The notes below the pieces were generated by a model. It ran no database searches and was not told the DNA's origin. It saw only the letters and a list, made by a program, of their open reading frames with translations. From the NCBI GenBank assembly GCA_946481735.1, contig CAMLOU010000113.1:1-14302 (forward strand): a stretch of DNA of 14,302 bases. The letters are read 5' to 3'. This stretch comes from an uncultured Cellvibrio sp. (GTDB lineage: Bacteria > Pseudomonadota > Gammaproteobacteria > Pseudomonadales > Cellvibrionaceae). Position numbers and translations under genes: made by a program. Below are positions 13,738 to 14,302 of the stretch, piece after piece; the stretch's first letter is position 1, and the number at the start of each line of letters is the position of its first letter.

Positions 13738-14302
13738 CTATTTGCGTGGATTAAAATTGAGTTCCTTCGCCATAGTCTCGTAGAGCTGCTGTGCTTTCCT
13801 GGTGTCAGCCGAAGGTAAAACGACGGCCAGCTCCATGTATAAATCTCCCGGTTCATCAGCCGGAATACCGCGACCTTTCAAGCGTAGTTTGCGTCCGGCC
13901 TGGGAATTTGGGGGGTAGTCAATTTAACGGTGCCGGATGGTGTCGGTGCCTCAATCACCGCTCCCAGGGCCGCTTCCCAGGGAGTGACGGGTAGGCTGGC
14001 ATACACATCGGTTCCGTCGACGCGATAATGCGGGTCTGGTTTGAAATGAATCTCCAGGTACAAGTCGCCGGTACCGCCGCCGCCCACACCGGGATTGCCT
14101 TTGCCGCTCAGACGAATATGCTGACCTTCTTTTACGCCTTTGGGGATGTGCACCTTCAGGCTGTGTTCGTTCAATGACGTGCGGCCCCGCTCATCGACAT
14201 GGTGAGTTTGTAGCGTGATTGTTTTGGTGGCCCCCTGGTAGGTATCGGCAAGATCGATCTGGATCTTGGCGTGGCGATCACTGCCGCGCTCCCGAAAACC
14301 AC
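13738..14302 (-). pseudogene. cbpA: cbpA (DnaJ-like co-chaperone), 5' end beyond window, with a one-base frameshift
   Basis: The C-terminal substrate-binding region of CbpA, a DnaJ-type co-chaperone working with DnaK. The J-domain and G/F linker lie beyond the right edge. Frame one reads from about 14300 through KIQIDLADTYQGATKTITL, VHIPKGVKEGQHIRLSGKG and GDLYLEIHFKPDPHYRVDG, then LPVTPWEAALGAVIEAP, all typical of the two DnaJ C-terminal beta domains. It stops early at TGA 13878-13880 after an atypical tail. One base inserted in the run of six C (plus-strand G 13910-13915) restores about 57 conserved residues (NSQAGRKLRLKGRGIP, GDLYMELAVVLP, MAKELNFNPRK), ending at TAG 13738-13740. Loss of one base from a seven-C run is the simplest reading. 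It may be a true mutation, phase variation or a sequencing error. If real, the product lacks much of its second beta domain and the dimerisation tail. Confidence 0.88.

Overview
The window looks like chromosome of a free-living, polysaccharide-degrading gammaproteobacterium. Cellvibrio or a close relative is my best guess. This rests on gene content: a long Xanthomonas/Caulobacter-type TonB-dependent receptor, secreted proteins with sugar-binding modules, a chitobiase-type GH20, a membrane-embedded AraC regulator and a CbpA-CbpM chaperone pair. No rRNA or other taxonomic marker is present, so the genus is a guess.

Layout. (1) 11-1831, minus strand: two genes in tandem, stop and start codons abutting (TAAATG), encoding cytoplasmic proteins I do not recognise. 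They look like accessory DNA and could be an effector/immunity-type pair. (2) 1832-2279: a gene-free divergent region with two short perfect inverted repeats. (3) 2280-9520, plus strand: the core of a glycan-use locus, with a TonB-dependent outer-membrane receptor and its terminator, then a secreted protein (GH18-like barrel, Ig-like domain, CBM32), then a GH20 beta-N-acetylhexosaminidase. (4) 9615-11192, plus: a TPR-sulfotransferase fusion directly after a strong terminator hairpin. (5) 11189-12343, minus: an AraC-family regulator with about seven membrane helices, its stop codon overlapping that of the sulfotransferase. (6) 12557-13294, plus: an eight-helix membrane protein resembling ZIP metal transporters. 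(7) 13432 to the right edge, minus: cbpM preceded by cbpA. cbpA is cut by the window edge and carries a one-base frameshift in a homopolymer.

How the genes may work together. The secreted barrel/CBM32 protein would bind and perhaps cut an N-acetylhexosamine-containing glycan. The receptor would import the released oligosaccharides into the periplasm, and the GH20 enzyme would remove terminal GlcNAc or GalNAc. The AraC protein is a plausible local regulator. The sulfotransferase is the least expected member and has no obvious role in degradation.

The most interesting items are: the putative glycoside hydrolase with a DxxNxExE variant of the GH18 signature on the fourth strand of a recognisable eight-strand barrel; the uncharacterised gene pair at the left edge; and the cbpA frameshift. 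I saw no tRNA, rRNA, CRISPR array, insertion sequence or attachment site.
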